Shown: piece by piece, positions 10,889 through 21,725 of the stretch | Position numbering within the stretch: position 1 is the stretch's first letter | Layout of the letters: every line of letters begins with the position of its first letter | Assembly (NCBI RefSeq): GCF_023159225.1 | Contig: NC_063176.1 | Span: forward strand, 8,010,963-8,074,962 | Direction: 5' to 3' | Length of the DNA stretch: 64,000 nt | DNA from: Perognathus longimembris pacificus | Taxonomy: Eukaryota > Chordata > Mammalia > Rodentia > Heteromyidae | Notes under the pieces: generated by a model | Seen by the model: only the letters and a program-made list of their open reading frames with translations | The model's database searches: none | Told to the model about the DNA's origin: nothing | Position numbers and translations under genes: made by a program

Positions 10889-13445
10889 AGAAATAAATTT
10901 TGAGAACAAATGCCAACAAACTTTTAACAAGGAAAACACTTGAGGGAGAAATAATAATCTTATCTTAATGTGACAAAAATGAGCACTTTGAGGTCTGTTA
11001 TCTATAAATCAATAAAAAAATGCACTTGACCCTAACTGCATCTCTTCAATCTACTTAAAAACAGATGCAAGTTGCCTCATAAAACACCATTTCTGAAAAC
11101 ATAACATATCCCAAATCTTTCTGTTTTATCAGTAGAGAACAAGTGGAGCATTTTGAAATGCCTAGATTGCTTTGAAAAGAAAGTAACTATTTCTAATACA
11201 GTAAAATTACATCCTTAATATCATGAAAATCATGGAAACTGAAGCATTTTTAAAACTGGGTAAATAATTTAGTACATAAAACCTATGCAAAGTTGGTGGG
11301 GAATGATGGAGTCCTAGTTTACAAGTAAAGGTACATGTATCTCTAGTACAAAATTGTTGCAAATCTTTATTTGCTAAAACAGTTTATTTTATTTGAATAA
11401 GTGTTACTCTGTGAAAAGCACCAGTTTTACAAGTACAGTCAATATGAGGCCATTGCAGTTGTAGTCCATGTGGCTTTGTCTATCTCTTGAAATTTTAGTA
11501 AACCTTGGTGTCATCCACTGAATGGTGGTTTTGCAAGAAGACAGAATGCAAGAATTTTCAAGTCATGACAGCATTCAGCCAGATTTCAAAGGCTCCCTGA
11601 TAGATGTAACAATTTGAAGATTTTTAGATCACGAGGCTTCTAGCATAAGAAATGATAGTATGAGAAATTATATATTTTATTACATGATATCATGCTAGAT
11701 GCCTGTTGATATGCTAATAAAATGTTGTTCAGTCATGGTTTTTCTCTTACAATTCAAGAAATTTGATTTTATTATCTACATCAATATCATCTTCACATTA
11801 TCACCTACATCTTCACAACAGTAAAAATATTAATACAAATAGAAATGTTCCATAACAATTACTATTTATAATGTATAATATTTTCTACAGAGTAAGTGAT
11901 TTCAACTTCTCAAAGCCCCAGTCTCTCTTAATGAAGATGGAATACACCACTTTACGTACTGTGTTTATTATAGAATATATTAGATAGATCTTAGAGATTT
12001 TTTTTCTAGTACTTCATTGATATATCTTATAGACTATATTCTCTAATTGCTACCTTTATGCTTTAGTATGTAGGACTAAAGTTCATTTTTTATTTGTTTT
12101 AAAATCTGAGTGTATAGTGATTTTACTCAATTATGTAGATATTATGTACTTTTCTATTCTAGACTTCAAATATTTTGTACTAATTTCATTTGTATTGAGA
12201 TTTATTCTGTTTTATAAATGTTTTGTCCATCATGAATATACTTGATTTTGCCTCATTATGTATATTTGTACTTATGGTATAAAAATGTTCATTATACTGA
12301 ACAGCCATGGTTTGATCTGGTTCAATGTGATGAATTCTCTAGACAATTATGGTTTTTCTAGAAATCTGGTCACCTAAGCATGTTCTGAAGACAAGAATGT
12401 TACTGTGGCAATCCATGGAAAAATGGTGCCTTTGGATAAGGACAAAGATTCTGGTTTTAAAGGTGACAACTTTGCATTAGCAGGAATGGCAATTGTTAAA
12501 GTGAGAAATGTACACATGAGGAGGAAATGGGAGGATGATTGGTACTTGCCATTGTGTCACATTCTTGAATATGATGATGTGAGATTCACTTCGATTTTTC
12601 CAGTGTCATCACATGTGCTTTTGACAACTCCAAGCCATTAACTGCACAGGGGCAAGGAATTCTGGAGGCATAGATTTCATTTTGGAAATTTCAAACAACT
12701 GAACTGGTTTGAAAGTGATTCCTTGGAAGGGAAAGTAAAAATAGACTTTCATACTGTTGTAAAACCAGTGTTTTGGAACAATGTTTGTCTATATCTATAT
12801 GCTGATCAGAGTGTCATCAATTCCTTCATATCTACTGCCATGTATTAACGCATCAAAGTCAGAGAAACCTCAAAAATAATATTTATTTGCCCATCATCTG
12901 CCTTGCTGTCACTCTTATTACTGAGCAAATAATGGAAGTCCCAAAGTACGTTCTTTTTATTTCTTTTTCAGGATTATCCATGAAAATGTCATAGCCCTTC
13001 TAAAAGGAAACAGAATAATAACAGTTTTATCCTTTTTTTCCCCCCAAAGTTCTCCACAACACTATAAAAAATAGGGCAAATAATTCAAACTATTACATCT
13101 GACATAATGAATATGTTTTATTTCCTATTTCTAGAAAAACAAACTGACTGGATGGGTTAATTATCTTAGAAGAATGTGTGATCATTTGGAGTCACATTTT
13201 CAAAGAATCAAATATTATATCCAGGACCTATGGCAAGGAGGACATCATGATGATAATGATAAATAATTATCATAGTAATCCAGTAAAGAATGTTAAGTAA
13301 AAAGTTATTTAAAAAGAGACGGTTGTAGGCTGACTGCAATCTTCGAGTTTCTGGTTTTTCATATTCATATTGCAGGGTTAGTTCTGTACAGATAAGATAA
13401 CACTCAACTTCTGGCTTTTTCTGTAGTTGTTTTTAGCATGCATGT
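10889..13445. other. Gene-free DNA around one coding-like block
   Basis: Apart from the block at 12.38-12.85 kb, annotated separately, no gene or repeat was recognised. Confidence 0.5.
12378..12848 (+). pseudogene. Unrecognised coding-like block, one internal stop (possible retrocopy)
   Basis: I do not recognise this. One frame runs about 88 codons to a single TAA at 12639-12641 and then stays open for another 68 codons to a TAA at 12846-12848. That is about 156 codons with one stop in DNA where stops otherwise occur every 15-25 codons. The composition looks protein-like (for example 'RRKWEDDWYLPLCHILEYDD' before the stop and 'FHTVVKPVFWNNVCLYLYAD' after it). No splice structure or poly(A) tail is evident. 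It may be a decayed retrocopy of an unknown gene, an exon with an inactivating change, or chance. Confidence 0.3.
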
Positions 13446-13552
13446 TTTTAGAAATAAGAGTCTCACGGACTTTATTGCCAAGACTAGCTTTGAACTACAG
13501 CCCTCAGCCTCCTGAGTAGCCAGGATTGATAGGCATGAGCCAACAGCACCAG
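13446..13552 (-). mobile_element. Composite SINE fragment (B1-like half), antisense
   Basis: It contains 'agaaataagagtctcacggactttattgccaagactagctttgaac' and 'cagcctcctgagtagccaggattgataggcatgagcc', the B1-like half of the composite family. The ID-like half is missing. Confidence 0.7.
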
Positions 13553-14446
13553 ATTTTTATTTGTTAATAATCTGTATACATGAGCAGTGCAGAATTTACC
13601 AAGGCTTTTGAAAGTCAAAGTAATTCTGCCTTTGGTCCTTTAGATTTCTTCTTTTCTCCTTTTTAAAATTATAGTGACAAACTTTGTTAGTCTAAAACAA
13701 TTGAAAAAGTTTAGGAAAGGGACCTGACTTGGGCTCCAGGGAAATTAAGGTAGGCTTCATAGAACGTAGGATTGAAATGTACATGGAGGGAAAGATCAAG
13801 AATTCCAGCTAAAGTGGATATTTTGATGGAAATTTTATTATCAGGATCTGCAAAAAGGTGTTCCGAATTAACTAAAGCCACTTAATCTAAATTCATGCTG
13901 CCACAGGTATCTGATGAAAGGAAGAAATAACAGTCAAAGTTGGATAGGAGAAGGGTTCTCGTTTAAAACCATAGTGTTTGGGGTTTGTTTTTTTACTTTA
14001 AAATTGTTTGACTTTGTTAATCAAGTGTGATCTTACTATTACAAAATAGAAATAAACCTTCTATAACAGTAAATTATTAAGTATTTAGGGGAATATTTCT
14101 ATTCATGAAGGCCTAGGCTGAAGATACTGTGATCCAGCACTGCTTTGAAAGTATCCAAAGGGTTAATCAAATGCCCTTCCACATAAATTTTATAGTAAAA
14201 ATAGTCAACCTTATACTCTGGTTTCTCTTTAGATTGTATAAATATTTCACCTTTTACTAAAAGTAATCAACCATTGTTAGTTTTCTAAGCGATTTTGAGA
14301 TATTACAATATTAGAAATATATAAAACACTGAAGAAAAAGGGACAGAATTTTGACATAATTGATTTACTTTATAGTAGTATTGTGTTACTTATTTAATTT
14401 TAAACACAAAGTTTCTAGATTAGTATATTAGGGTGAAATGAAACTT

Positions 14447-14652
14447 CTTGCTGGTATTGGGGTTGAAATAAGGGCCCTATATTCACTTGGCTGCTTGTTT
14501 TTATTCTGTGCTTAACTACCTGAGCGGAATGCATAGACTGCATTTTTGGCTCTTATTTTGTCGATGGAATTTTATGGACTTTTCTACTTGGGCTGGTCCT
14601 GAACTATAATCTTTCAGATTTCCTACTTCTCTGTAGCTAGGATGATAGCTAT
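14447..14652 (-). mobile_element. Very degenerate composite SINE, antisense
   Basis: The family blocks can be followed in order: 'gctggtattggggttgaaataagggcc', 'cctgagcggaatgcatag', 'ttttatggacttttctacttgggctggtcctgaac', 'ctctgtagctaggatgatag'. High divergence makes the ends uncertain. Confidence 0.5.
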
Positions 14653-15348
14653 ATTAGATATAAAATTGTTGCAAATTTTGTGATGAATATATAATTTACT
14701 AGTTTCTTAAGACTGAGGAGTTTATTCAAATACAGGGACATACCTTGTGTTGTTACATGTTACACCATGACATTGTGCAAAATTGGTATGTAAAATTGGT
14801 ATGCTAGTTCCTTTTACTGTAATAACATATAACTACAAATGTAGTGGCTTTAAAAGGAGATAAACTTTTTCTCTTAGTAAAAATCCTATATGTCTTCGAG
14901 GTCCATCGGATTGATTTCCTTAATATCAAGCTATTTACAGGGGCCATGTAGAAAACTTAAATCAGTAGAGACACACCAAACTATTGCTTGCTATGAGGTT
15001 TCATGTCCTGCATTAGAATTGTGTTCACAGGGAGACCATTAAACAATGTGGTACCTTTTAAAATTCACAATAAACATCAAAGTATACTTTTTAGGCTATA
15101 CTGTCATGAATCTGACTTTTCTTTATCAGTACACTTTATCTTTCAGGGCTCTATTTTGTTCTATAATGGCAGTTGTTTATAAATCATGTGGTGATTACTG
15201 AAGAATATCCAGTATTGAATAAAATTTGTCACAATATTCTCGGGCTATTTCAGTATTTTTTCCCTACAAATATTTAGTCACACAAGCAAACTAGGTAGTA
15301 TTGTAGTGCGTACCTCTCTACATTTTATAGATATAACTGAACCTTTTT

Positions 15349-15630
15349 TTTTTGCCAGTCCTGGGCCTTGGACTCAGGGCCTGAGCACTGTCCCTGGCTT
15401 CTTTTTGCTCAAGGCTAGCACTCTGCCACTTGAGCCACAGTGCCACTTCTGGCAGTTTTCTATATATGTGGTGCTGGGGAATCGAACCCAGGGCTTCATG
15501 TATACGAGGCGAGCACTCTACCACTAGGCCACATTCCCAGCCCCTGATTCTTTCATCTTTTAAAAACAAACTGATATGCAAAGATCAGGTAGAGGCAAGC
15601 ACTCTTGCCACTAGGCCATATCCCCAGCCC
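15349..15630 (-). mobile_element. Mosaic dimeric ID-like SINE with templated internal insert
   Basis: A SINE in reverse complement begins with poly-T and runs to a head at 15541. It is followed by 27 bases of unique sequence (to 15568), then 25 further bases, then a second, different SINE head ending at 15630. One target duplication encloses everything (ataactgaac followed by a T run, at 15333-15348 and 15631-15645). Bases 15482-15568 are identical to 63340-63426, including 25 bases of flanking DNA at the 63 kb site. Bases 15566-15593 are an exact reverse complement of 16081-16108. Either reverse transcriptase switched templates, or a break in an existing SINE was repaired with ectopic templates. 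Confidence 0.85.
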
Positions 15631-15645
15631 ATAACTGAACTTTTT

Positions 15646-17275
15646 ACAGCTCAGAAGAAAAATGTATGATGACAAAAGTTTTTTTGCACATGTGTATAAA
15701 AAGTTAAAAAGTGACCAGTATGTTGAATAATCTCCCATGTGAGTCCTGAACTTAATTTTGTTTTCATGTAAAGAAGGTTTTAAGAGTTCTGGGGAATTGG
15801 ATATTATACTGAATTCTTATGTTGTCTTTTGACACGGGTATTTTTTAACGGATTGCTGTAAACAATTTTTGAATCAATAAGTAATTATGTTTCTTTCCAA
15901 TCAAATAAATATTGACTTAGAAGACACATGGCCTTGTTTGTCTTTTTGAAAAAGAATGCTGGGATTGCTGTTTCACATTTTATTAAACCCATTTATTTGC
16001 TATTGCACGTGATATAAAATGTTGAAAAGACTAACTTTATATTGTTTTATTCGGAGTGATAAAAGACTACTATCCTTTTTTCTACCTGATCTTTGCATAT
16101 CAGTTTGTATGAGATATAGTAGATAATATATCAGAGCATTTATTTGAGTCATTAATACCAAAGCCGGGCAACATTATCTTAATATTTTATATCTCTATAA
16201 AATTGGTTTACAGTGCTATAATTAGTAATGTTAAATCTCAATATTATATTGAGTAGTGTTGATTATTCCACAGTAAAGTTCACTTTATAGTGACATCAAT
16301 GAACAATATTTGTGCCATCATGCTTTATGGCAGTAAGTGATCTCACTGTAGGAGAGTAATAGTTGTATTGAATGCTTTAATCTCAGTTAAACTTTGTATT
16401 TATGGTACATTTTAAATCATTGCTACCGGAACTCTTTTGACCTCACAGTGTTAGAAAGCTTTTCATTTTGTTATGTGTAAACAAATACAAAATTTATGTA
16501 CTTTAAACCAATTTTTCCAATTAGAACTTTTAGGATATTAATACGTTTTTGTTCTCTTTAACATTATTTACATAGTTCATATTTTTATAAGATCTGAAAG
16601 CTTGTTATTTGCAATCAACTTAAGAACTACTAAATAAACTCATGTTGTAATAATATTTTAATGTATTGTTAAAGACATCTACTCAGATACAAGTTCTTTG
16701 TTAACACATACTTGTTATGCCAGCATCACTCAGATATATTGACACTTAATACTGTGATAAATTAACTTTGTTGATCACATCCTAATACTGACAAAACAAC
16801 AAAGGAGTTGAATTAATTTTCCAGAGTAGAATGGGATGTAGGTTGTTAATAAACTACATAAGGAATATTTCTTAACCATAATGGCTCATGAAGTTCTTTG
16901 GACATATTTTACATGAACCATGATGGAGCCTAAGAAAACTTTCACTATTTTCAGCAAATATCCTCTCTTTCAATATGAGGAGGCCAATATGGTTGTGAGG
17001 GGTTGAAAATTAGAAAAATATTTGTTTGGCTTCAAAACAATAAATATGACCTCTGAGTGCAATACATTGTTTCACTTTAGTCACCTTGCCACTTACAAAT
17101 GCATGGTGTTGGGAATGTGGCTTTCTGTGTCCCTCAAAGATGTAAAGAAGTAATGTTATGAATACTTTCTATTCAAACATTGATATATTGTACAGTAAAA
17201 TGAACACATTGCTACATCATTCTATATTACTAAGAAGAACCCATGAACAATTAATAAAACAACTTTTTTTAAAAA
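15646..17275. other. Gene-free AT-rich DNA
   Basis: No gene or transposon was recognised. It includes 16081-16108, whose exact reverse complement lies inside the mosaic SINE upstream. Confidence 0.55.
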
Positions 17276-17462
17276 AACTATGGCCTGGCCTAGGCATTGT
17301 CTCTGAGCTCTTTTGCTCAAAGATAGTGCTTTACCACTTTGAGACAATTTCTGCTTCTGATTTTCTGGTAGTTAATTAGAGATAAGAATCTCATGGACTT
17401 ACCTGCCCAGACTGGCTTTGAACCACAATCCATAGATCTCAGCCTCCTGAATAAATAACTTG
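17276..17462 (-). mobile_element. Composite B1/ID-like SINE, antisense
   Basis: Blocks 'ggcctaggcattgtctctgagctcttttgctcaaagatagtgc', 'ggtagttaattagagataagaatctcatggac', 'cccagactggctttgaaccac' and 'cagcctcctgaataaat' are in family order. The B1-like end is truncated. Confidence 0.72.
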
Positions 17463-18931
17463 CAAATGAAATGCCTTCATCAATGCCTTCCGATTCTCAG
17501 TAGGAATCTATAGACATCTTGTCTTATTACATTAATTATTACCAAATGGAGCCAAAGCCCTCATGAATAATGATTTGCAATGTAAAAATAAAAAGCAGTA
17601 TATTCATGAAGGTCTCATATAACCTGAACCTTGCAGTTTACTACATTGAATTTTGTTATAGTGATACATTTTAATAATGAGGGTTGTCAAACCCAGGGCA
17701 TTATGTATGATAGAAAAATGTTCCAACACTAAGTTACTGGTAAAGTTTAACTTTTCTTTACATTCTTTCAGCAATATAATTTTGACAGTACCATATATTA
17801 ATTACATGAAGCTATTTTTGTTGTTGATTCAATTCTTCCACAATTAGTTTATTTTAATTATATATTATTTGGTTCTTTGGGTACAAAAGTATAATTTGTC
17901 TAATTCATAGCACCCCTGCAGTGCCAATAAATTAAAAACTCAAAAGGTTTTATGTCTGAATCGGGTTGGCTAAATTAGGAGAGATCCTTTTAGAGTTAAC
18001 TGGAAGGTGCCTTCATCAGGAAATTTTTATGACCGAAGAAAAAGAACATTTATATACACTCATGTGTACCTGTTTAAACATATTTACATACATTTGAATT
18101 ACATATGCATATTTATAAACACAAAATTTATACTTATTCTTCTAAGTGATAGATTTGGGTAAAAACTACCAAGGAGACATTTATGTTTCCTTCCCTGATA
18201 AATGACTAGAAGAAAACTCTCTGCATTCGACTGAAAGCAGAATTTATCTCATTTTTATAACTATGCTCACAAATTTTGGTCTTCATTTGGTTACATATAC
18301 TTACAGGGTGATATAAAAAGGGGGATGATGCATGCCTGTATTCCAATGTTTAACATATTTCCATTTTATGTGAATATTTTTAAGGAATGAAGGGTTCAAA
18401 TATAAAAATGATTTTTTCCTTAATAACTGATATCCAACATGCCTTTTCATTAATACCATCTAATTTATATATGACCAAAGAATCCACTTTTTCAAGTTAT
18501 TCAAAATGTTCTACTTGTTCATTAAGATTCTTAATATTTCCCTAAGTGAATATCTTAGTGAATATCTAAGTGAATACCTTTATTTAAAGTAATTGCCATT
18601 TTTCTCTAATTAAGGTTTCATATTTCCTCTTATTCTACTAGCTTACATTTCTGAAGTGAATAGAACTGTCCTAAGGAGCAAAGTACTTATGAATGGGAAA
18701 TGAGTTGCTGGCACTGAGTTGAGATAACCTGAGTTGCATGTTGTATAAAACATCCTTGAGGGTTATGCAGTACCTTTCTCATTTTCACTTTCAAAACTGA
18801 AATGTAATTTTCCACAATATTATAACATGGTTTAAGAAATGAGGACTTATTTACATAATCTATATTTGTGTTTTTGACATGATATAGATAAATGTGAATG
18901 CTATTTTAATGTTTATTTTGTGTCTTTGAAT
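17463..18931. other. Gene-free AT-rich DNA
   Basis: Nothing was recognised apart from a small imperfect tandem 'agtgaatatct' triplet near 18545-18575. Confidence 0.55.
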
Positions 18932-19071
18932 TTCCTTCCTTCCTTCCTTCCTTCCTTCCTTCCTTCCTTCCTTCCTTCCTTCCTTCCTTCGTTCCTTCCT
19001 TCCTTCCTTCGTTCCTTCGTTCCTTCCTTCGTTCCTTCCTTCCTTCCTTCCTTCCTTCCTCCTTTCCTCCC
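18932..19071. repeat. (TTCC)n microsatellite, about 140 bp
   Basis: Tandem ttcc units are interrupted by scattered gttc variants. The tract leads through a T-rich stretch into the poly-T end of an antisense SINE, so it probably grew from that SINE's A-rich tail. Confidence 0.95.
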
Positions 19072-19097
19072 TCACTTTTCTTTTTTTCTTATTTTTA

Positions 19098-19330
19098 ATG
19101 CTGATTCTGGGGCTTGTATTCAGGGCCTGGGTTCTATCCTAGGGCCTTTTCCCTTAGTGGTAGCACTCTACAACTTGAGCCACAGCTGAGATTTCTGCCT
19201 TGTTGCTGTTTATTTGGAGATAAGAGTCGCACAAAATTTCTTGCCTGAGATGGCTTTGAACTGTGATCTTATGATCTCAACCTCCTGAGTAACTAGCCTA
19301 CTAAGTATGAGCCACCGGGGCTAGTGCCAT
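19098..19330 (-). mobile_element. Composite B1/ID-like SINE, antisense, near full length
   Basis: The ID-like half ('ggggcttgtattcagggcctggg', 'actctacaacttgagccacagctgag') is followed by the linker 'tatttggagataagagtcgcac', then the B1-like half ('tgcctgagatggctttgaactgtgatct', 'ctcctgagtaactagcctactaagtatgagccacc'). Confidence 0.8.
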
Positions 19331-19621
19331 TGACTTTTCATTACTAATTTCTTTCTCTTTCATTACCTATATGTTTCTCAGGAGAAGTTCCTTTTTCATG
19401 GTCTACCTACATGTAATTATGCATTCTCTATTAGGTTATTTAAAGGAAAGATATGGGTAAATTTTATTTTCTTTGCTTCCTTTGATTTTTTATTGAATAA
19501 TTTATTATAAAGCTAAGATGAATATGACTATAAAATATACTATTTACTTTTAAGATTAAAGGTAGTCTATATATAAATCCTCAATGTTCCATTGAGTAAA
19601 TATACTTAAACATATGAGTGA

Positions 19622-19822
19622 CACACAGTTTTCGTCTCATGCCTGTAATCCCAACTACTTAGTAGGCTGTGGATCACTGAGGATCACAGTTCAAAGCCAG
19701 GCAGGACAAGAAAGTCCATGAAGCTCCGCACCAAACAGCCAGAAATCGTGCACTTAAGTAGCAGAGAGCTAGCTTTAAACAGTAAAGCTTAGGAACAGCA
19801 TACAGGCTCTGATTCCAAAATC
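19622..19822 (+). mobile_element. Composite B1/ID-like SINE, sense
   Basis: The sense order is visible: the B1-like head ('ctcatgcctgtaatcccaactacttagtaggctg', 'cagttcaaagccaggcagg'), linker 'agtccatgaagctcc', then the ID-like half ('agccagaaatcgtgcacttaagtagcagagagctag', 'aggaacagcatacaggctctgattcc'). Confidence 0.75.
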
Positions 19823-19969
19823 CAGTAGCATTGTCTACTTATATTTTCACTCATTAAATTCTGATACTCCTGATTTTGCTGTCCATATCTTTTACACTTG
19901 ATTTCCCTGAAACACAAATGTATATATAGGAGCATCCCCAAATTATTCAAGATTACATAAGAATATATG

Positions 19970-20115
19970 TACACCCACATACATATGTATATACATATTA
20001 TGTGTATGTGCACACATGTATACTACATATATGTATACATGTATACTATATAATATATTTATATTATATATAACCATACAGTATATATACACATATATGT
20101 GTACACACATATACC
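19970..20115. repeat. Interrupted AT/TG-rich simple repeat
   Basis: Mixed 'acatatgtatata', 'tatgtatacatgtata' and 'acacatatatgtgtaca' units, partly self-complementary. Confidence 0.8.
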
Positions 20116-20250
20116 TTTTACAGAAAGTAAGTCTCAGTATGTCATACTTAAAATTCTGCTATATGAATGCTATATGGGATTGTATGTAAATAGTGTAGAA
20201 AAAGGATTGATGGGAAAACCTTGAAATTGTTCTAGTAGAAATCACTATGC

Positions 20251-20367
20251 AGAAGTGGCACCTTGGCTCAAGTTGTAGAACACCAGTCTTGAGCAAAAAC
20301 AGGCTCAGAGAGATAGCACTGAGGCCCTGAGTTCAAGTCTCAAAACTGGCGAAAAGAAAAAGAAAAT
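20251..20367 (+). mobile_element. 5'-truncated ID-like SINE (second monomer only)
   Basis: It starts at 'agaagtggcaccttggctcaag', inside the full dimer, and carries only the second monomer and an A-rich tail. A perfect 13 bp duplication, gaaatcactatgc, flanks it (20238-20250 and 20368-20380), so it inserted in truncated form. Confidence 0.88.
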
Positions 20368-20515
20368 GAAATCACTATGCTATTGGATCTGCCTTTATTT
20401 GGTTTCAATGTTTTTCATTGTTTGTTCTCTGTGAAATAATTTTTATGTTCTATTTTGCCTCCTTAACAAAATCTAATTTTATTCTAAGAAAGTTAGAAGA
20501 TTAAAAAGAAAGATG

Positions 20516-20692
20516 CTGGCTGGGAATGTGGCTTAGTGGTAGAATGCTTGGGTTCAATTCCTCAGTACTACATAATTAGTAAAAGCAAAGTGGCACGGTG
20601 GCTCCAGTTGTAAAGTGCTGGCCTAGCTAGCTCAGGGTCAGTTCCCAGGCCCTGAGTTCAAGTCCCAGGACTGGCAAAAAAAAAAATCCTCT
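20516..20692 (+). mobile_element. Dimeric ID-like SINE with internal deletion
   Basis: The head 'ggctgggaatgtggcttagtgg' passes almost directly to the B-box 'gggttcaattcc', skipping about 20 bases of the normal first monomer. The second monomer and a poly(A) tail follow. Confidence 0.85.
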
Positions 20693-21476
20693 CTATGTGA
20701 TTAAAGAAAAAAAATGTGTCTTTTTAGTAAGATTAAATCTATACATTATAACAATTTTTTTCAGTATTAACTTGCATGTCTAAAGAAAATTACATTTTGT
20801 AATAACTATTCCAATGTTTAGAAATTTTGATAGAACTTTAAAGTCAATCCATGTTTTGAAAATTACTTTGAGAACTTTTAGTTACTCATGGACAGAGAAC
20901 AAATGCAGGAATATGAAAGCCAAACTATGCAAACAATATTTCTCTTTTTGTAAATATATTCTTGAAATAATTTTCTTTTCCAGAGACGTATAGATAGGAG
21001 TGAGATGGAGGGATGACATGAAATTCCAGCAATGTTATTTCTAGTATACTGGGAATAATACATAACTTACATAAAAATGATCAAGTAATTTATCAAAATA
21101 AATGCCAATTGAGTTTCTATTAACTGTCTATTATTATACTCCAATTATTTGACTACGCAATAATACTTTAACACAAAATATGCTAATTTCATACTCCAAA
21201 TGATTTATTAGAATATATCATTTTTTATCTTAATAGCTACATTATATTAAAATCTTATATGTGACCACAGTGTCTATGCCATATGCCACATTGCTACAGA
21301 TCCTTTGAGTAATTAGAGGGCTGCTCTAAGTGTTTTCGTACAAGTCCATAAATACATTGTAAATCAAATCCCTAAACTGTTAGAAAACAAGAAAAGCCAT
21401 TTTCTTCTTTTCACATTCTATAAACTGTAATTCTACTGAAGAAACCTTACCATATCCACAAAATAATGAACAAAAC
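20693..21476. other. Gene-free AT-rich DNA
   Basis: No gene or repeat was recognised between the two SINEs. Confidence 0.55.
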
Positions 21477-21490
21477 TTTGAGTATCTTTT

Positions 21491-21711
21491 TTTTTTTTTT
21501 TTCCCAGTCCTGGGTTTGGACTCAGAGCCTGAGCACCGTCTCTGGCTTTTTTTTTTTTTTTTTTTTTTTTTTTGCTCAAGGCTAGCACTCTGCCACTTGA
21601 GCCACAGCGCTACTTCTGGCCATTTTCTATATATGTGGTGCTGGGAAATCGAACCCAGGGCTTCATGTATATGAGGCAAGCACTCTTGCCACTAGGCCAT
21701 ATTCCCAGCCC
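21491..21711 (-). mobile_element. Dimeric ID-like SINE, antisense, with expanded internal A-linker
   Basis: A full dimer in reverse complement with a 14 bp duplication, tttgagtatctttt (21477-21490 and 21712-21725). The linker between monomers, normally about 'gcaaaaagaagccag' in sense, has become an uninterrupted run of roughly 26 T at 21548-21573. The low divergence suggests a fairly young copy. Confidence 0.92.
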
Positions 21712-21725
21712 TTTGAGTATCTTTT

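Noticed and set aside
15306..15738. Four overlapping 60-87 codon open frames
   Set aside because: They are translations of the SINE and its mosaic insert. The same peptides recur wherever this SINE lies (for example 21.4 and 33.8 kb).
18860..19189. Open frames on both strands through the TTCC repeat, and a CRISPR-like look to the repeat
   Set aside because: Simple tetranucleotide repeat without spacers, in a mammalian genome.
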